A DNA stretch of 64,000 nt, taken from positions 5,224,732 through 5,288,731 of the forward strand of contig CAKKNE010000005.1 of NCBI GenBank assembly GCA_918797485.1. The letters run 5' to 3'. Below are positions 27,483 through 35,309 of this stretch, one piece after another. Every line of letters starts with the position of its first letter. The stretch's first letter is position 1. The notes under the pieces were generated by a model. That model had not been told where the DNA came from. It was given only the letters and a program-made list of their open reading frames with translations, and ran no database searches. The position numbers and the translations under genes are program-made. Source of the stretch: Pelagomonas calceolata (Eukaryota; Sar; Pelagophyceae; Pelagomonadales; Pelagomonadaceae).

Positions 27483-29054
27483 ATGGAGGAAGGCGCCGGC
27501 CGCCGCCAGGACACCTTCGGGTTAAGGGAAATAGGCCTCAACCTCTCGACGACCCAGGGCGACGCCGCGTCGATGATGTACACCCAGGACTCGACGGTGG
27601 ACACCGTCATGCAGCCCATCGGCGTGGCCACGAGCCGCGACGACCCCGCGTCGAAAATCGGCAAGCGGCTCCAGAAGAACACGCGCAAGGTCACGCGCTA
27701 CTTCCCGGGCAAGGCGCCGAAGTGGGTCAAGTCCGCGGACGACGACGACGTCAAGGCCTTCGGCGCGCAGCGGCGGCGCCGCGCCGCCGAGCCCGTCGTC
27801 ATCAAGACGGGCGCGGCGGCGGCGGCGGCGGCGGCCGCGGCGCCTCCTGCTCAACCGAGGAGGCGCCAGCGCGCCCAGGCCGTCGTGCTGAAGAAGGCCC
27901 CGGCGCCCGCCGCCGACGCCGCGCCGCCGCCACCAGTGGCAAGGCCGCCGCTGCCGCCGGACTCGGAGTCGGACGCCGAGGGCGACGCCCAGGCGGCGCC
28001 CGTCGAGGCCGAGAGCGCGGACTCGGCGGCGGCGCGGCGCGCGCGCGTCCGCGCCAAGCTCAAGGCGCGCCAGGCGGCGGCCGCGGCCGCCGAGGCGGCG
28101 CCGGCCGCGCCGCCGCCGCCGCGCGACGCGTCGCCGCCGCGGCGCGCGGCCGCCGCCGCTGCTTCCCCCGAGGCGCCCGCTGACGCCCGTGCGGCGGCTT
28201 CTGACGGCTCCAGTTCGGACGGCAGCTCGTCGGACGACTCGGACGACTCGTCGGACGACGGCAGCGAGGACGCGCGGCCCGTCTTCGTGCCCAAGGCGCT
28301 CCGCGGAACTATATTAGAAAGGGAAGCGGCGGAGGAGAAAGAGCGCCAGCGGGAGAAGGCGGCCGAGCGCCGGCGAAAGGCGCGCGCGGACGAGAGTAGG
28401 GCCTTGGTGGCCGAGGCCGTGGTCAGAGCCGACGCCGAGGCGGCCATGGCGAAGCGCGGTAAATCTGGAGAGGATAGTGATGATGACGCGCCGGACGACA
28501 CGGACGACCTCGAGGACCCGCTTGAATTTGAAGCTTGGAGGGTTAGAGAACTCGCGCGGGCGACGCGCGAGCGCGACGAGCGGCGGAAAGCCGCTGACGA
28601 CGAGGCCGAGACGCTGCGGCGGCGCGCGCTGTCGCCGGCGGCGCGGCGCGCCGAGGACGAGAAGATCGGCAAGGGCAAGAAGCCCGAGAAGGCCAAATGG
28701 AAGTTCCTCCAGAAGTACCACCATAAGGGTGCTTTCTTCATGGACGACGACACGCTGGCCAAGGCCGGGGAAGGCGACGTGCGGAACCGCGCGACCGATG
28801 GAGCGGTCCTCGAGGACAAATTTGACAGAGCGGCGCTGCCCAAGGTCATGCAAGTCAAGGACTTTGGGTTCCAGGGCCGCACAAAGTACACGCACCTCTC
28901 GGACCAGGACACGACGTTCGTGGACCGCGACAACCCGATGAACGGCTGGCTGCAGCGGCGGCACAAGGCCGACGACCCGCTCCGGCGGGGTTATGATAGG
29001 AGGCGCGGCGGCACGCAGGACATCGACAAGGCCTTTGAGAGACGGAGACGGTAG
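27483..29054 (+). CDS. MFAP1: Spliceosomal protein MFAP1
   Basis: 523 residues, one exon; the ATG follows an A-rich leader (CAAAAACAAAA). Two conserved parts are firm: VTRYFPGKAPKW (about 62-73), near the N-terminus of MFAP1 proteins, and the C-terminal MFAP1 domain (about 395-505) with KWKFLQKYHHKGAFF, LPKVMQVKDFGFQGRTKYTH and LSDQDTTF. Between them is an Ala/Pro- and Asp/Ser-rich linker followed by charged helices. MFAP1 (Spp381 relative) is a U4/U6.U5 tri-snRNP-associated factor needed for spliceosome activation. An extra ~50 N-terminal residues precede the first conserved block. Convergent with the Myb gene, 18 bp away. Confidence 0.9.
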   Translation: MEEGAGRRQDTFGLREIGLNLSTTQGDAASMMYTQDSTVDTVMQPIGVATSRDDPASKIGKRLQKNTRKVTRYFPGKAPKWVKSADDDDVKAFGAQRRRRAAEPVVIKTGAAAAAAAAAAPPAQPRRRQRAQAVVLKKAPAPAADAAPPPPVARPPLPPDSESDAEGDAQAAPVEAESADSAAARRARVRAKLKARQAAAAAAEAAPAAPPPPRDASPPRRAAAAAASPEAPADARAAASDGSSSDGSSSDDSDDSSDDGSEDARPVFVPKALRGTILEREAAEEKERQREKAAERRRKARADESRALVAEAVVRADAEAAMAKRGKSGEDSDDDAPDDTDDLEDPLEFEAWRVRELARATRERDERRKAADDEAETLRRRALSPAARRAEDEKIGKGKKPEKAKWKFLQKYHHKGAFFMDDDTLAKAGEGDVRNRATDGAVLEDKFDRAALPKVMQVKDFGFQGRTKYTHLSDQDTTFVDRDNPMNGWLQRRHKADDPLRRGYDRRRGGTQDIDKAFERRRR

Positions 29055-29072
29055 TAAGATTGTTCAACACAC

Positions 29073-30572
29073 TTAGAGTTTCTTGGCCTCACGCGTGGCG
29101 GCGGCCTCATCGAACGCCACCGGCTCGGCCTCCATCGCGTCGGACGCCTCTGGCGCCTCCGGAGCGGCAGGCTCGGTGGCGGGCTCGACCTCAATCGCGT
29201 CGGACGCCTCGGGCGCGACCGCAGCAGCCGGCTCGGCGGCGGGTTCGGCGACTGGTGGGGACAGTGGTGGGGCGGCGGCGAGCTCCTCCTCCTCGGCGAC
29301 GTCGCGGAGCAGCGCGTCAATCGGCGCGGGCTCGGGCGCGGGCGCGGGCGCGGTGCGTTCCGGCTCCCAGGTGGGATTCTTCTGCACCCAGCGCCGGCGG
29401 CACTGCGCGTCCGTGCGGTGCGGCACGTCCTTGGAGATCGTCATCCACTTGCCGGCGCCGTGCCGCGCGACCGCGGCCGCCAACGCCGCGTCGTCGGCGT
29501 CGGACCAGGGCCGCCGGCTGATGGTCGGGTCGAGCATCTGCATCCACTTGTCGCGGCACCCGTACGGCGTCCGCCGGGGCACGTCGACCGCGACGGAAGA
29601 CCAGAAGCCCCAGTGGTGGTCGCCCGAGGGGACGACGAAGGGTACCGCCTCCGCGCCCGTCGCGCCCGGCGGCACGGACCGCGGCGGCGCGCGTTTGCGC
29701 ACGGCCCTTACCAATGTCCGCTCCTCGGCGGGCGCCCACTTTGCGCCGGTCGCAACGCCGGATGCCGATCGAGCCATGCGCGGATTCCACCGCAGCGTCT
29801 CCGTCCAGCGGAGGCGGCACTGCCTCGGCGTCTTGCCGGGAAAGGCCTCGGCGACAGCCCGCCAGCGGTCGCCGCGAATTAGGCCGCAGTAGACCGAGAC
29901 GCGGTCGCGCAGCTGCGCGTCCTCGTCCGCGGTCCAGAGCGGGCGCTTTTCCGGGGGTTGTTGGGGAGCGTCGGCGTCGCGCGGGGCCGGTGCGGGGGCC
30001 GCCGGCGCCGGCGCCGGCGCGGCAGGCTCGGGCGCCGGCCGCGGCGCGGGGGCCGCCGGTTCCTGCGTTGGGGCCGGCGCCGGCGCGACGGGCTCGTCGA
30101 CGCCCCTCAATGGCATGCCGGCTAACGCGACCTCCACCTCCCGCGTCTGCGCCTCGATCCTTCGAGATAAGACTTCGGCGCGCTGCACCGCGGCTAGCGC
30201 CGTCGTGACTGCCGGGGTGTCGGCGAGCTCCTCGTCGGCGGCGTCGTGGAGCGGCGGCGCGGGGGCTGCCGGTGGCGGGCGTGCCCACTTCGCGGCGGCG
30301 GCGTTCAGGTCGATGAAGGAAAGCGGGGACGGCGGTGGCAACGGCGCTTTGGCGGCGCGCGCGATGAGCAGCCGGTCGAGCGCGGCGTTACGCTCGCGCA
30401 GCGGCGCGCCCATCGCGCCCCGAGTCCGCTTGAGCGCCGCCTCCAGCCGGGCCTGGAGCGCGCGGTTGGCGCGCAGCGCGACCTTGGCCGCGGCTTTTTC
30501 GCTTTGCTGTTGCTCGCCTTCGTCGCTGTCGCTGTCGCTGTCCGCGAGCGCTGCGGTGAGGGCAGCGTCCAT
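29073..30572 (-). CDS. Myb-repeat DNA-binding protein, SNAPC4-like
   Basis: 499 residues, single exon. Three SANT/Myb repeats are visible: about 212-262 (WTADEDAQLRDRV...RGDRWRAVAEAFPGKTPRQCRLRWTETL), 279-348 (WAPAEERTLVRAV...WSSVAVDVPRRTPYGCRDKWMQML) and 354-399 (WSDADDAALAAAV...GKWMTISKDVPHRTDAQCRRRW). The wide first repeat with a YCGLIRGD insertion and the R-Q-C-R-x-R-W ends fit the SNAPC4 group, the largest subunit of the complex that drives snRNA promoters. Ala/Pro-rich linkers flank the repeats. A plain R2R3-type regulator is the alternative. The neighbour MFAP1 is also a splicing-related gene. Confidence 0.7.
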   Translation of the reverse strand: MDAALTAALADSDSDSDEGEQQQSEKAAAKVALRANRALQARLEAALKRTRGAMGAPLRERNAALDRLLIARAAKAPLPPPSPLSFIDLNAAAAKWARPPPAAPAPPLHDAADEELADTPAVTTALAAVQRAEVLSRRIEAQTREVEVALAGMPLRGVDEPVAPAPAPTQEPAAPAPRPAPEPAAPAPAPAAPAPAPRDADAPQQPPEKRPLWTADEDAQLRDRVSVYCGLIRGDRWRAVAEAFPGKTPRQCRLRWTETLRWNPRMARSASGVATGAKWAPAEERTLVRAVRKRAPPRSVPPGATGAEAVPFVVPSGDHHWGFWSSVAVDVPRRTPYGCRDKWMQMLDPTISRRPWSDADDAALAAAVARHGAGKWMTISKDVPHRTDAQCRRRWVQKNPTWEPERTAPAPAPEPAPIDALLRDVAEEEELAAAPPLSPPVAEPAAEPAAAVAPEASDAIEVEPATEPAAPEAPEASDAMEAEPVAFDEAAATREAKKL

Positions 30573-30729
30573 TTTTGTGGCTTTGCTGATGTGCTAATGT
30601 CTTACCGCTTTGCGCTGCCTGAGGCTGTACGGCTGCGCATGGATGAAACAAACGCTGTCCGCCAGCAAGCCCGTGATCAATGCGTGCCTCTGCGCTCGAC
30701 GCGGCGGCGCTGCCGCTGGCTGCTTGCTC

Positions 30730-30753
30730 GCTAGTGTCTTACTGGCCGCTAGC
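30730..30753 (+). promoter_or_regulatory. GCTAG palindromic element, strong copy 5
   Basis: GCTAGTGTCTTAC, TGGC, CGCTAGC; 158 bp upstream of the Myb gene start (minus strand) and about 60 bp from the tRNA cluster. A second half copy (GCTAATGTCTTACCGC) lies at 30593, close to the Myb ATG. Confidence 0.65.
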
Positions 30754-30816
30754 GCCGCGATGGACTCTCTCTCTCTCTCCGCGATTTCTACGGACTACTT
30801 CTTATATACTAATAAC

Positions 30817-30872
30817 ACCCGATATGGGTTCGAACTTAAAAGTCTCGCGTTCTACCGATTGAGCTAACGGGC
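30817..30872 (-). pseudogene. tRNA-Lys(TTT) pseudogene, internal deletion
   Basis: On the minus strand it opens GCCCGTTAGCTCAATCGGTA and reaches a CTTTTAA anticodon loop (anticodon TTT). The 3' anticodon stem, variable loop and 5' T stem are missing: the loop runs straight into GTTCGAACCC. The acceptor end ATCGGGT still pairs mostly with the start. At 56 nt it cannot fold as a normal tRNA. Confidence 0.75.
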
Positions 30873-30902
30873 AATCACGTCGTGAATCCTCATCGGATTC
30901 GA

Positions 30903-30974
30903 AGCTTCGTGCCGGACTCGAACCGACGACCTACTGCTTACAAGGCAGATGCTCTACCACTGAGCCAACGAAGC
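30903..30974 (-). tRNA. tRNA-Thr(TGT)
   Basis: 72 nt on the minus strand, no intron. Acceptor GCTTCGT pairs with ACGAAGC; D arm GGCTCAGTGGTAGAGC; anticodon loop CTTGTAA (anticodon TGT, codon ACA); T arm with GTTCGAGTC. All four arms form. Confidence 0.9.
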
Positions 30975-31016
30975 AAATAGAGTGCGGTGCCATTTTAGTG
31001 TCTGGCCCAACGACAG

Positions 31017-31089
31017 TGGGGATAAGCGGAGTCGAACCGCCGGCCTTTGCCTTGCTAAGGCAACGCTCTACCAACTGAGCTATATCTCC
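31017..31089 (-). tRNA. tRNA-Ala(AGC)
   Basis: 73 nt on the minus strand. D arm AGCTCAGTTGGTAGAGC, anticodon stem TTGCC/GGCAA around TTAGCAA (anticodon AGC), T loop GTTCGACTC. The acceptor stem GGAGATA/TATCCCC has one A-C mismatch. No intron. Confidence 0.88.
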
Positions 31090-31091
31090 AA

Positions 31092-31164
31092 GGGGCTTGG
31101 CCTGGAATCGAACCAGGGCTGGACCGTCCCGAACGGCCAATGCTACCATTACACCACCAAGCCC
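31092..31164 (-). tRNA. tRNA-Pro(CGG)
   Basis: 73 nt on the minus strand, only 2 nt from the tRNA-Ala gene. Acceptor GGGCTTG/CAAGCCC is perfect; anticodon stem GGCCG/CGGTC around TTCGGGA (anticodon CGG); T arm CCTGG/CCAGG with TTCGATT. No intron. Confidence 0.9.
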
Positions 31165-31198
31165 ACGTGCCATTTAAATGATTTAATGTCTGGCCCAA

Positions 31199-31247
31199 CG
31201 ACACGGAATTGAACCGAGACCGTCCCAAACTGTCGATGCTACCATCC
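31199..31247 (-). pseudogene. tRNA-Pro(TGG)-like fragment, 5' part lost
   Basis: Reads GGATGGTAGCATCGACAG, a TTTGGGA loop (anticodon TGG), ACGGTC, then CGGTTCAATTCCG on the minus strand. It resembles the neighbouring tRNA-Pro from the D arm on, but has no 5' acceptor strand and a short variable region. The flank GTCGTTGGGCCAGACA also follows tRNA-Ala, suggesting a tandem duplication. Its D-arm TGGTAG supplies the stop codon of the gene at 31239. Confidence 0.65.
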
Positions 31248-31953
31248 GCAGATGCGACTGCCGTACCCGTGACCTGTGTGGAAATCAAATTTTTACGGCG
31301 CGTTCGTGCTGAATCGTCGCGTTGTCCTCCACGCCATCGACGCGATGCCTGCTCGATGGCATGGCGATGCCGGTTCCTCACCGCTCGACCGAGCCAGGAC
31401 GGCCGTGTCATCGCCGAGAAATGACTTAGTGAAGAATTGTCGGGTGCACCCGATACACTGGTTGATTTCCACACAGCCCGTGACTCCACGCGAGCTCTCC
31501 GTTGGGTTGCAGCCTCGCCGTAACGTGACGGTGTTGCCGGTGCTGCAAATTGTTGCCGTGCCGCGTGTATGTGTTCCGCCCCGACACGGTGCCGGTCGTC
31601 ACATAGATCCCTCCCTCGCGCGTGAACTGGAACGTCTCGACTATTCTGCCTGGTTGGCCGTTGGGGAAGCTCTCGCATCTCTGACCGACGTAGGCGTCGA
31701 GCGAGGTGATCCCACCGCCGCCGCCGCCGTAACGCGAGGCCGCACCCACGGCGGCGGCCGCCGTCACCGCGGCGCCGCCGCCTATATGAACATGAATGGG
31801 TTTTGGTGCCGCCGCGGCCTTCGCTGCTGCTGCGCCCAAAGCAATGGGTGCGCGTAGTAGCATGCCGGTCCCGGGTGGCAGCCCAAAGCACATGTCACCA
31901 ATAGCTTCGGCAAACACCTCGGCACCTGCTTCGGCAGAAGCCTCAGCGCCCAT
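31239..31953 (-). CDS. Hypothetical protein interrupted by a near-intact introner
   Basis: Exon 1 31953-31485, intron 31484-31274, exon 2 31273-31239; 167 residues. The N-terminal ~90 residues are Ala/Gly-rich and weakly hydrophobic (ALGAAAAKAAAA, AVTAAAAVGAASRYGGGGGG). The C-terminal part looks like a small beta domain: YVGQRCESFPNGQPGRIVE, TREGGIYVTTGTVSGRNTYT, LQPNGELAWSHGYGS. I do not recognise it. Splicing removes the element and one 8-bp duplicate exactly, phase 1, leaving SHG intact. Only 11 residues follow the intron, and the stop TAG lies in the tRNA-Pro-like fragment, so the C-terminus may be recent. Confidence 0.6.
31266..31484 (-). mobile_element. Near-intact introner with perfect 8-bp target duplication
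   Basis: The 203-bp element (31274-31476) begins CTGTGTGGAAATCAAATTT and ends GGTTGATTTCCACACAG on the plus strand: near-perfect terminal inverted repeats. Both sides carry CCCGTGAC (31266-31273 and 31477-31484). On the gene strand the duplication is GTCACGGG, so its first two bases form the GT donor while the element supplies the AG. Inside is CACGCCATCGACGCGATG. No coding capacity, so it would depend on a transposase elsewhere. Confidence 0.9.
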
Positions 31954-32186
31954 TGTTTTGTTGTTGTGTGTGTGTGTTTGTCTTTTGCAAGCTGCCCGGT
32001 GTGTTGGGAGAGCCGAGTCTGAGAAGCTTGCCCGGGCTTAAGGAATCTTCCTAGCCCGGCTATTGGCTTTGAGGAGCCCGAGTAGTACAGCAGCCCTCCG
32101 CGGATGGGTCGGAGGGCAAAATGTAGGAAGAACTTGAGAAGACGCGGCCCGCGACCGCCGACGAATCGAACTGACTACCTATATAC

Positions 32187-33587
32187 TTACTCCGCATCGT
32201 CGTCCCGCGCCCGGAGCGCGTCGTCGAAGGCCGCGAGGTCGTCCGCGACCCGCGCCCGCTCTAATTTTTTCACGTCGTCGGCGGTGGAGTAGACCGAGGC
32301 GCCGCCACCACCTCCCAAGATCCTCGGCGCGAGCCGCCGCGCGGCCGCGAGCTTCTCGCGTAAACGACGAGAGGGCCTTTCCAACCTCGCGCGCAGCGTC
32401 TGGCGTCTCAAATTCCGCTCCTCGACGGCCTTGGCCGCGCGCTCGGCGCGGCCCGCGCGCGCCGCTGGTAAAGCGTTGAACGCGACGGCATAGGCGAATA
32501 GGGGCCCGGCGACGGCCCGCAAGGCAGCAAGTCCACCCGGACCCAGCGACGCCACGACGGCAGGGGTCACGCCGACCGTCGAAAAGAAGACCGCCGCCGC
32601 TGCCACGCCCAGATTCGCCACGCCTAATACACCGGCCGCCGCGAGCTGGCCCTGGGACGCGTTCGAGAACTGTATATCCTTCTCGGCGAGGGCGCCTCCA
32701 TCACTTGATGATGAAGCCGTCGCGCCTCGTACCAGATCGTCGAAGACGTACACAATACTTCCAGTCTCGTCGTCGACGGTCGCGCGGCCGTCCAGCGCCG
32801 CCACGACGGGCAGCACGTAGCCCTCCTCTATGATATCGTCCGCATTTTCTGAGGGAGGTAACGCTAAGTAGGGTGCCAACTGCTCGGCGACGACCGCGCC
32901 GCCACTCTTCCGGATCGCGTCCGCGGCCGCGGCGATCTGCTTCTTGTCGACGTCCGCATTCGGGTCGCCGTCCCCGAACACGTAGGAGTAGACCGCCTCC
33001 AGAAAGTTCATCTCCCCTTGCGACCGCGGCCGGTCGTAATAAGATCGGTAGTAAAACACATCAAAGGGCGACGGGCCCCAGATCGACGGCCCCCAGTAGA
33101 CGTTGCTGGACCGTCTCTCGCGGCGCTGCTCGCCCTCGTTCGCCGCCGAGAGCGTCGCTAAGAGGGCGGCCCCCACCGCCAGCGACGCGAAGAGGGACAA
33201 ACCAAAGGCCGTCCTCCCCAATGTATAGAGCGTGGGCTTCGTGCTCTCCCACCTCTGTAACCACCGCTCCTTCCCGTCGACGGCCGCCAGGGCGCGCTTC
33301 GTCTTCGGGGGGAATTTGAACGTGAGCGCGCCGTCTTCCCTCACGTCCAACGTGGCCTCTTCGCCGAGCCGCGCGGCGAGGGCGAGCAGCTCGCGCTCGG
33401 CCGAGACGAGCGGCGCCGCGCCGCGCGCCGCGACGTCGCCCGCCGTGACCACTCCATTTAATTCCTCGACGGCGTCAACGACGCGGGCGGAAGTGTCGGC
33501 TTTGAGCGTGGCTTGCGGCCGGAGCCTTGTGCGCGGCGCAACGAAGGCGTGTGCCGTCGCGCCGAGCAGGAGTAGCAGCCGAGGCAT
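32187..33587 (-). CDS. Plastid membrane protein, homologue of Arabidopsis At5g03900-type proteins
   Basis: 466 residues, single exon. The leader MPRLLLLLGATAHAFVAP has the signal peptide plus AF site of secondary plastid import. Hydrophobic segments occur at about 128-147 and twice in about 322-375. The central part has the family pattern: SPFDVFYYRSYYDRP, FLEAVYSYVFGDGDPN, AIRKSGGAVVAEQLAPYL, GYVLPVVAALDGRATVD. Plant members are chloroplast proteins once labelled as iron-sulfur cluster biosynthesis related, but I see no cysteine ligand set here, so that label should not be carried over. The C-terminal third is basic and helical. Function unknown; the plastid location is well supported. Confidence 0.7.
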   Translation of the reverse strand: MPRLLLLLGATAHAFVAPRTRLRPQATLKADTSARVVDAVEELNGVVTAGDVAARGAAPLVSAERELLALAARLGEEATLDVREDGALTFKFPPKTKRALAAVDGKERWLQRWESTKPTLYTLGRTAFGLSLFASLAVGAALLATLSAANEGEQRRERRSSNVYWGPSIWGPSPFDVFYYRSYYDRPRSQGEMNFLEAVYSYVFGDGDPNADVDKKQIAAAADAIRKSGGAVVAEQLAPYLALPPSENADDIIEEGYVLPVVAALDGRATVDDETGSIVYVFDDLVRGATASSSSDGGALAEKDIQFSNASQGQLAAAGVLGVANLGVAAAAVFFSTVGVTPAVVASLGPGGLAALRAVAGPLFAYAVAFNALPAARAGRAERAAKAVEERNLRRQTLRARLERPSRRLREKLAAARRLAPRILGGGGGASVYSTADDVKKLERARVADDLAAFDDALRARDDDAE

Positions 33588-33762
33588 CGTGGTGGCCGCG
33601 ACGGAGAATTCCGCTGGTGCGTGGTCGCTGCGATGGATTCGCAGGCTGTATGCAGCGAGGTACGCTTGCCGCCGGCGAGAGTGCTACTCGTGCGGTGACT
33701 TGCTGAGGCCTCGCGATGCCCTGCACGCTGGCCAGCTGTGGATTTTTGGGCCTGGCAATCGA

Positions 33763-33785
33763 GCTAGCGTCTGTAACACACTAGG
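33763..33785 (-). promoter_or_regulatory. GCTAG palindromic element, diverged copy
   Basis: Plus strand GCTAGCGTCTGTAACACACTAG, the minus-orientation form. It sits between divergent genes, 176 bp from the start at 33587 and 262 bp from the start at 34047, in a 459-bp gap where nothing else is seen. Confidence 0.5.
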
Positions 33786-34046
33786 AAACATCGATCATCG
33801 TATACGGCTGTAGGGCTGCCCCAATTGCCGCTGCTGCCGCGCTGCGACCGATTTCCGAGGAGCACACGTCCCCCGGTGCAAAAGCGCGGTCGACCCGTAC
33901 AGCTATCGGACGCGTACCAGCAGCCCCTGCAGAGAGGCCGCGGCCTCAGCCTGCGGAGAGGTGATATTGGACGCGCCGCGGCCCGTACGGGACTGCGGAC
34001 TGCACGCGCCGGTCCCACGGGTAGCGCACGCCTCGTGTTTCCAAAC

Positions 34047-34493
34047 ATGCGGCGCGGGAGCAGCCGTGGTCGCGCCACGATGGCCAGGAGCCCGAGACGA
34101 GCCGTGCTCCTCCTCGGCCTGCTCTGGCGATGCGCCATGGCGGCCGCGGCGTCGCAGGAGTGCGCCGTCTGCGAGGACACCATCGGCCACCTCGCGGCGT
34201 CGGCCGCGGCGAAAGAGCGGTCCGAGGCCGGCGTCAAAGGGGTGCTCGACGCCTACTGCGCCCAGGATCGCTTGCGCACAGCGGAGGCCCAGATGTGTTA
34301 TGTGCTGGAGCCGATGCGGCAGCAGGTGAGCGCGTGGGTGGCCCTCGGCGTCGACCCCAGGCGGACGTGTGCCAAGATCAACCGCATGAACGGCGAGGCC
34401 TGCGCCCTCTTCCACGAGTCAAAGGTCGGCGAGGGCAGCTGGATAGAGTACAGGCCCATGACGGCGAAGCGGCGGGCCATCGTGTACGAGTAG
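34047..34493 (+). CDS. Secreted saposin B-like small protein
   Basis: 148 residues from ATG 34047, or 137 from ATG 34080. A hydrophobic leader (about 18-33) ends near AAAS. The mature part has the cysteine spacing of saposin-like folds: EC..C at the start (QECAVCEDTIGHL), YC in the middle, MC before VLEPMRQQVSAWVALGVDPRRTC, then a last C. Six cysteines are typical of the fold, which binds lipid or membranes. The C-terminal ~35 residues are outside the domain. No enzyme motif is present. Function: likely lipid binding in the secretory path, by fold only. Confidence 0.65.
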   Translation: MRRGSSRGRATMARSPRRAVLLLGLLWRCAMAAAASQECAVCEDTIGHLAASAAAKERSEAGVKGVLDAYCAQDRLRTAEAQMCYVLEPMRQQVSAWVALGVDPRRTCAKINRMNGEACALFHESKVGEGSWIEYRPMTAKRRAIVYE

Positions 34494-34648
34494 TGGTTGG
34501 CGGCGTCGTCACGCCCGTGTTTAACTTTTAGTTTGTATTATTACTAGCGCGAGGCCGTTGTTTCGGACGCGTCGCGGCGACGGCGTGCGGCCGTTCCGAA
34601 CGCGTTTTTGTCCTTGCGGCGTGGGGTATTGGATCGGAGAAGAAGTAG

Positions 34649-34986
34649 TTACCACTCGCTGGCGCGGAGCGCGGCTCGCGCGTTTTGGAAGGTGGATTCA
34701 ATATCCCTTGCGGTCGGGTGCGCGGCCCCCAGGACGCGCCGCGCGGTCCGCTCTGTCTCCTCGAGCATTGTCACTGCCTCGCCGCGGTCGTTGAGTGTGG
34801 CGCTGGGGTCATTGAACAGCAACTGCGCGTAAACCGACCGCATCCTGAGCGTGACTTGAGAATTCTCCCCGAGAACGCGCCGCGCCACAGGAATCATTTT
34901 ACGAAGCAGCGGCTTGCCTTCTTCGAAGCGCTCTAGACTAACAAGAGACACCGAGTAGTTGTAGCCTGCTATGATCGTGTCTTCAT
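34649..34986 (-). pseudogene. TPR (kinesin light chain-like) family fragment, C-terminal part
   Basis: About 110 codons on the minus strand without its own start. It shows TPR units of the kind found in large algal kinesin-light-chain-like families: AGYNYSVSLVSLERFEEGK, LLRKMIPVARRVLGEN, LEETERTARRVLGAAHPT, ending in NARAALRASEW. The N-terminal half of the same family lies next to it on the opposite strand, so this is a rearranged remnant. Confidence 0.65.
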
Positions 34987-35163
34987 GAACTGGGCGTCGC
35001 GCACGTGTCGTGCTTGGCGCGGCAGGCGAAGATTTCCGTCGAGGAGGCAGAGGAGAACAATTTGGGCTTCAAGGCGTTTGATGAGAGGTTCAAGCGGTGG
35101 TATGTGTGCGGCCTGTGCGAGCAACACTACCACGGCGTCGTGGCGTGCAATGATCGATGCTAA
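34981..35163 (+). pseudogene. TPR family fragment, N-terminal zinc-binding part (inverted)
   Basis: Open frame reading HVSCLARQAKISVEEAEENN, then FKAFDERFKRWYVCGLCEQH and YHGVVACNDRC, then TAA. In the family this segment directly precedes the TPR array on the same strand. Here it points the other way from the TPR part at 34649-34986, the two parts meeting near 34980. It lacks a start and downstream TPRs. Confidence 0.6.
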
Positions 35164-35309
35164 TGCTCGCACCGGATCATCTCGTAAAACGACGAACACG
35201 CGGTCGAAGCACTTATCCGACCTCTTCTTCTCGCACATCAAACCCTTCTTCGCCGTCAGCTCCCGGCCCATGCGCGTCAGGGGCATAGAGCCCATTTTGC
35301 TGATTTGCA

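Noticed and set aside
27851-28966. 371-codon open frame antisense to MFAP1, Ser/Arg/Ala-rich
   Set aside because: Composition is that expected from the reverse complement of an Ala/Asp/Arg-rich gene; no domain. The plus strand is a clear MFAP1 gene.
30772-30780. CT dinucleotide run upstream of the tRNA cluster as a promoter element
   Set aside because: Too short and not repeated at other tRNA or gene starts in the window.
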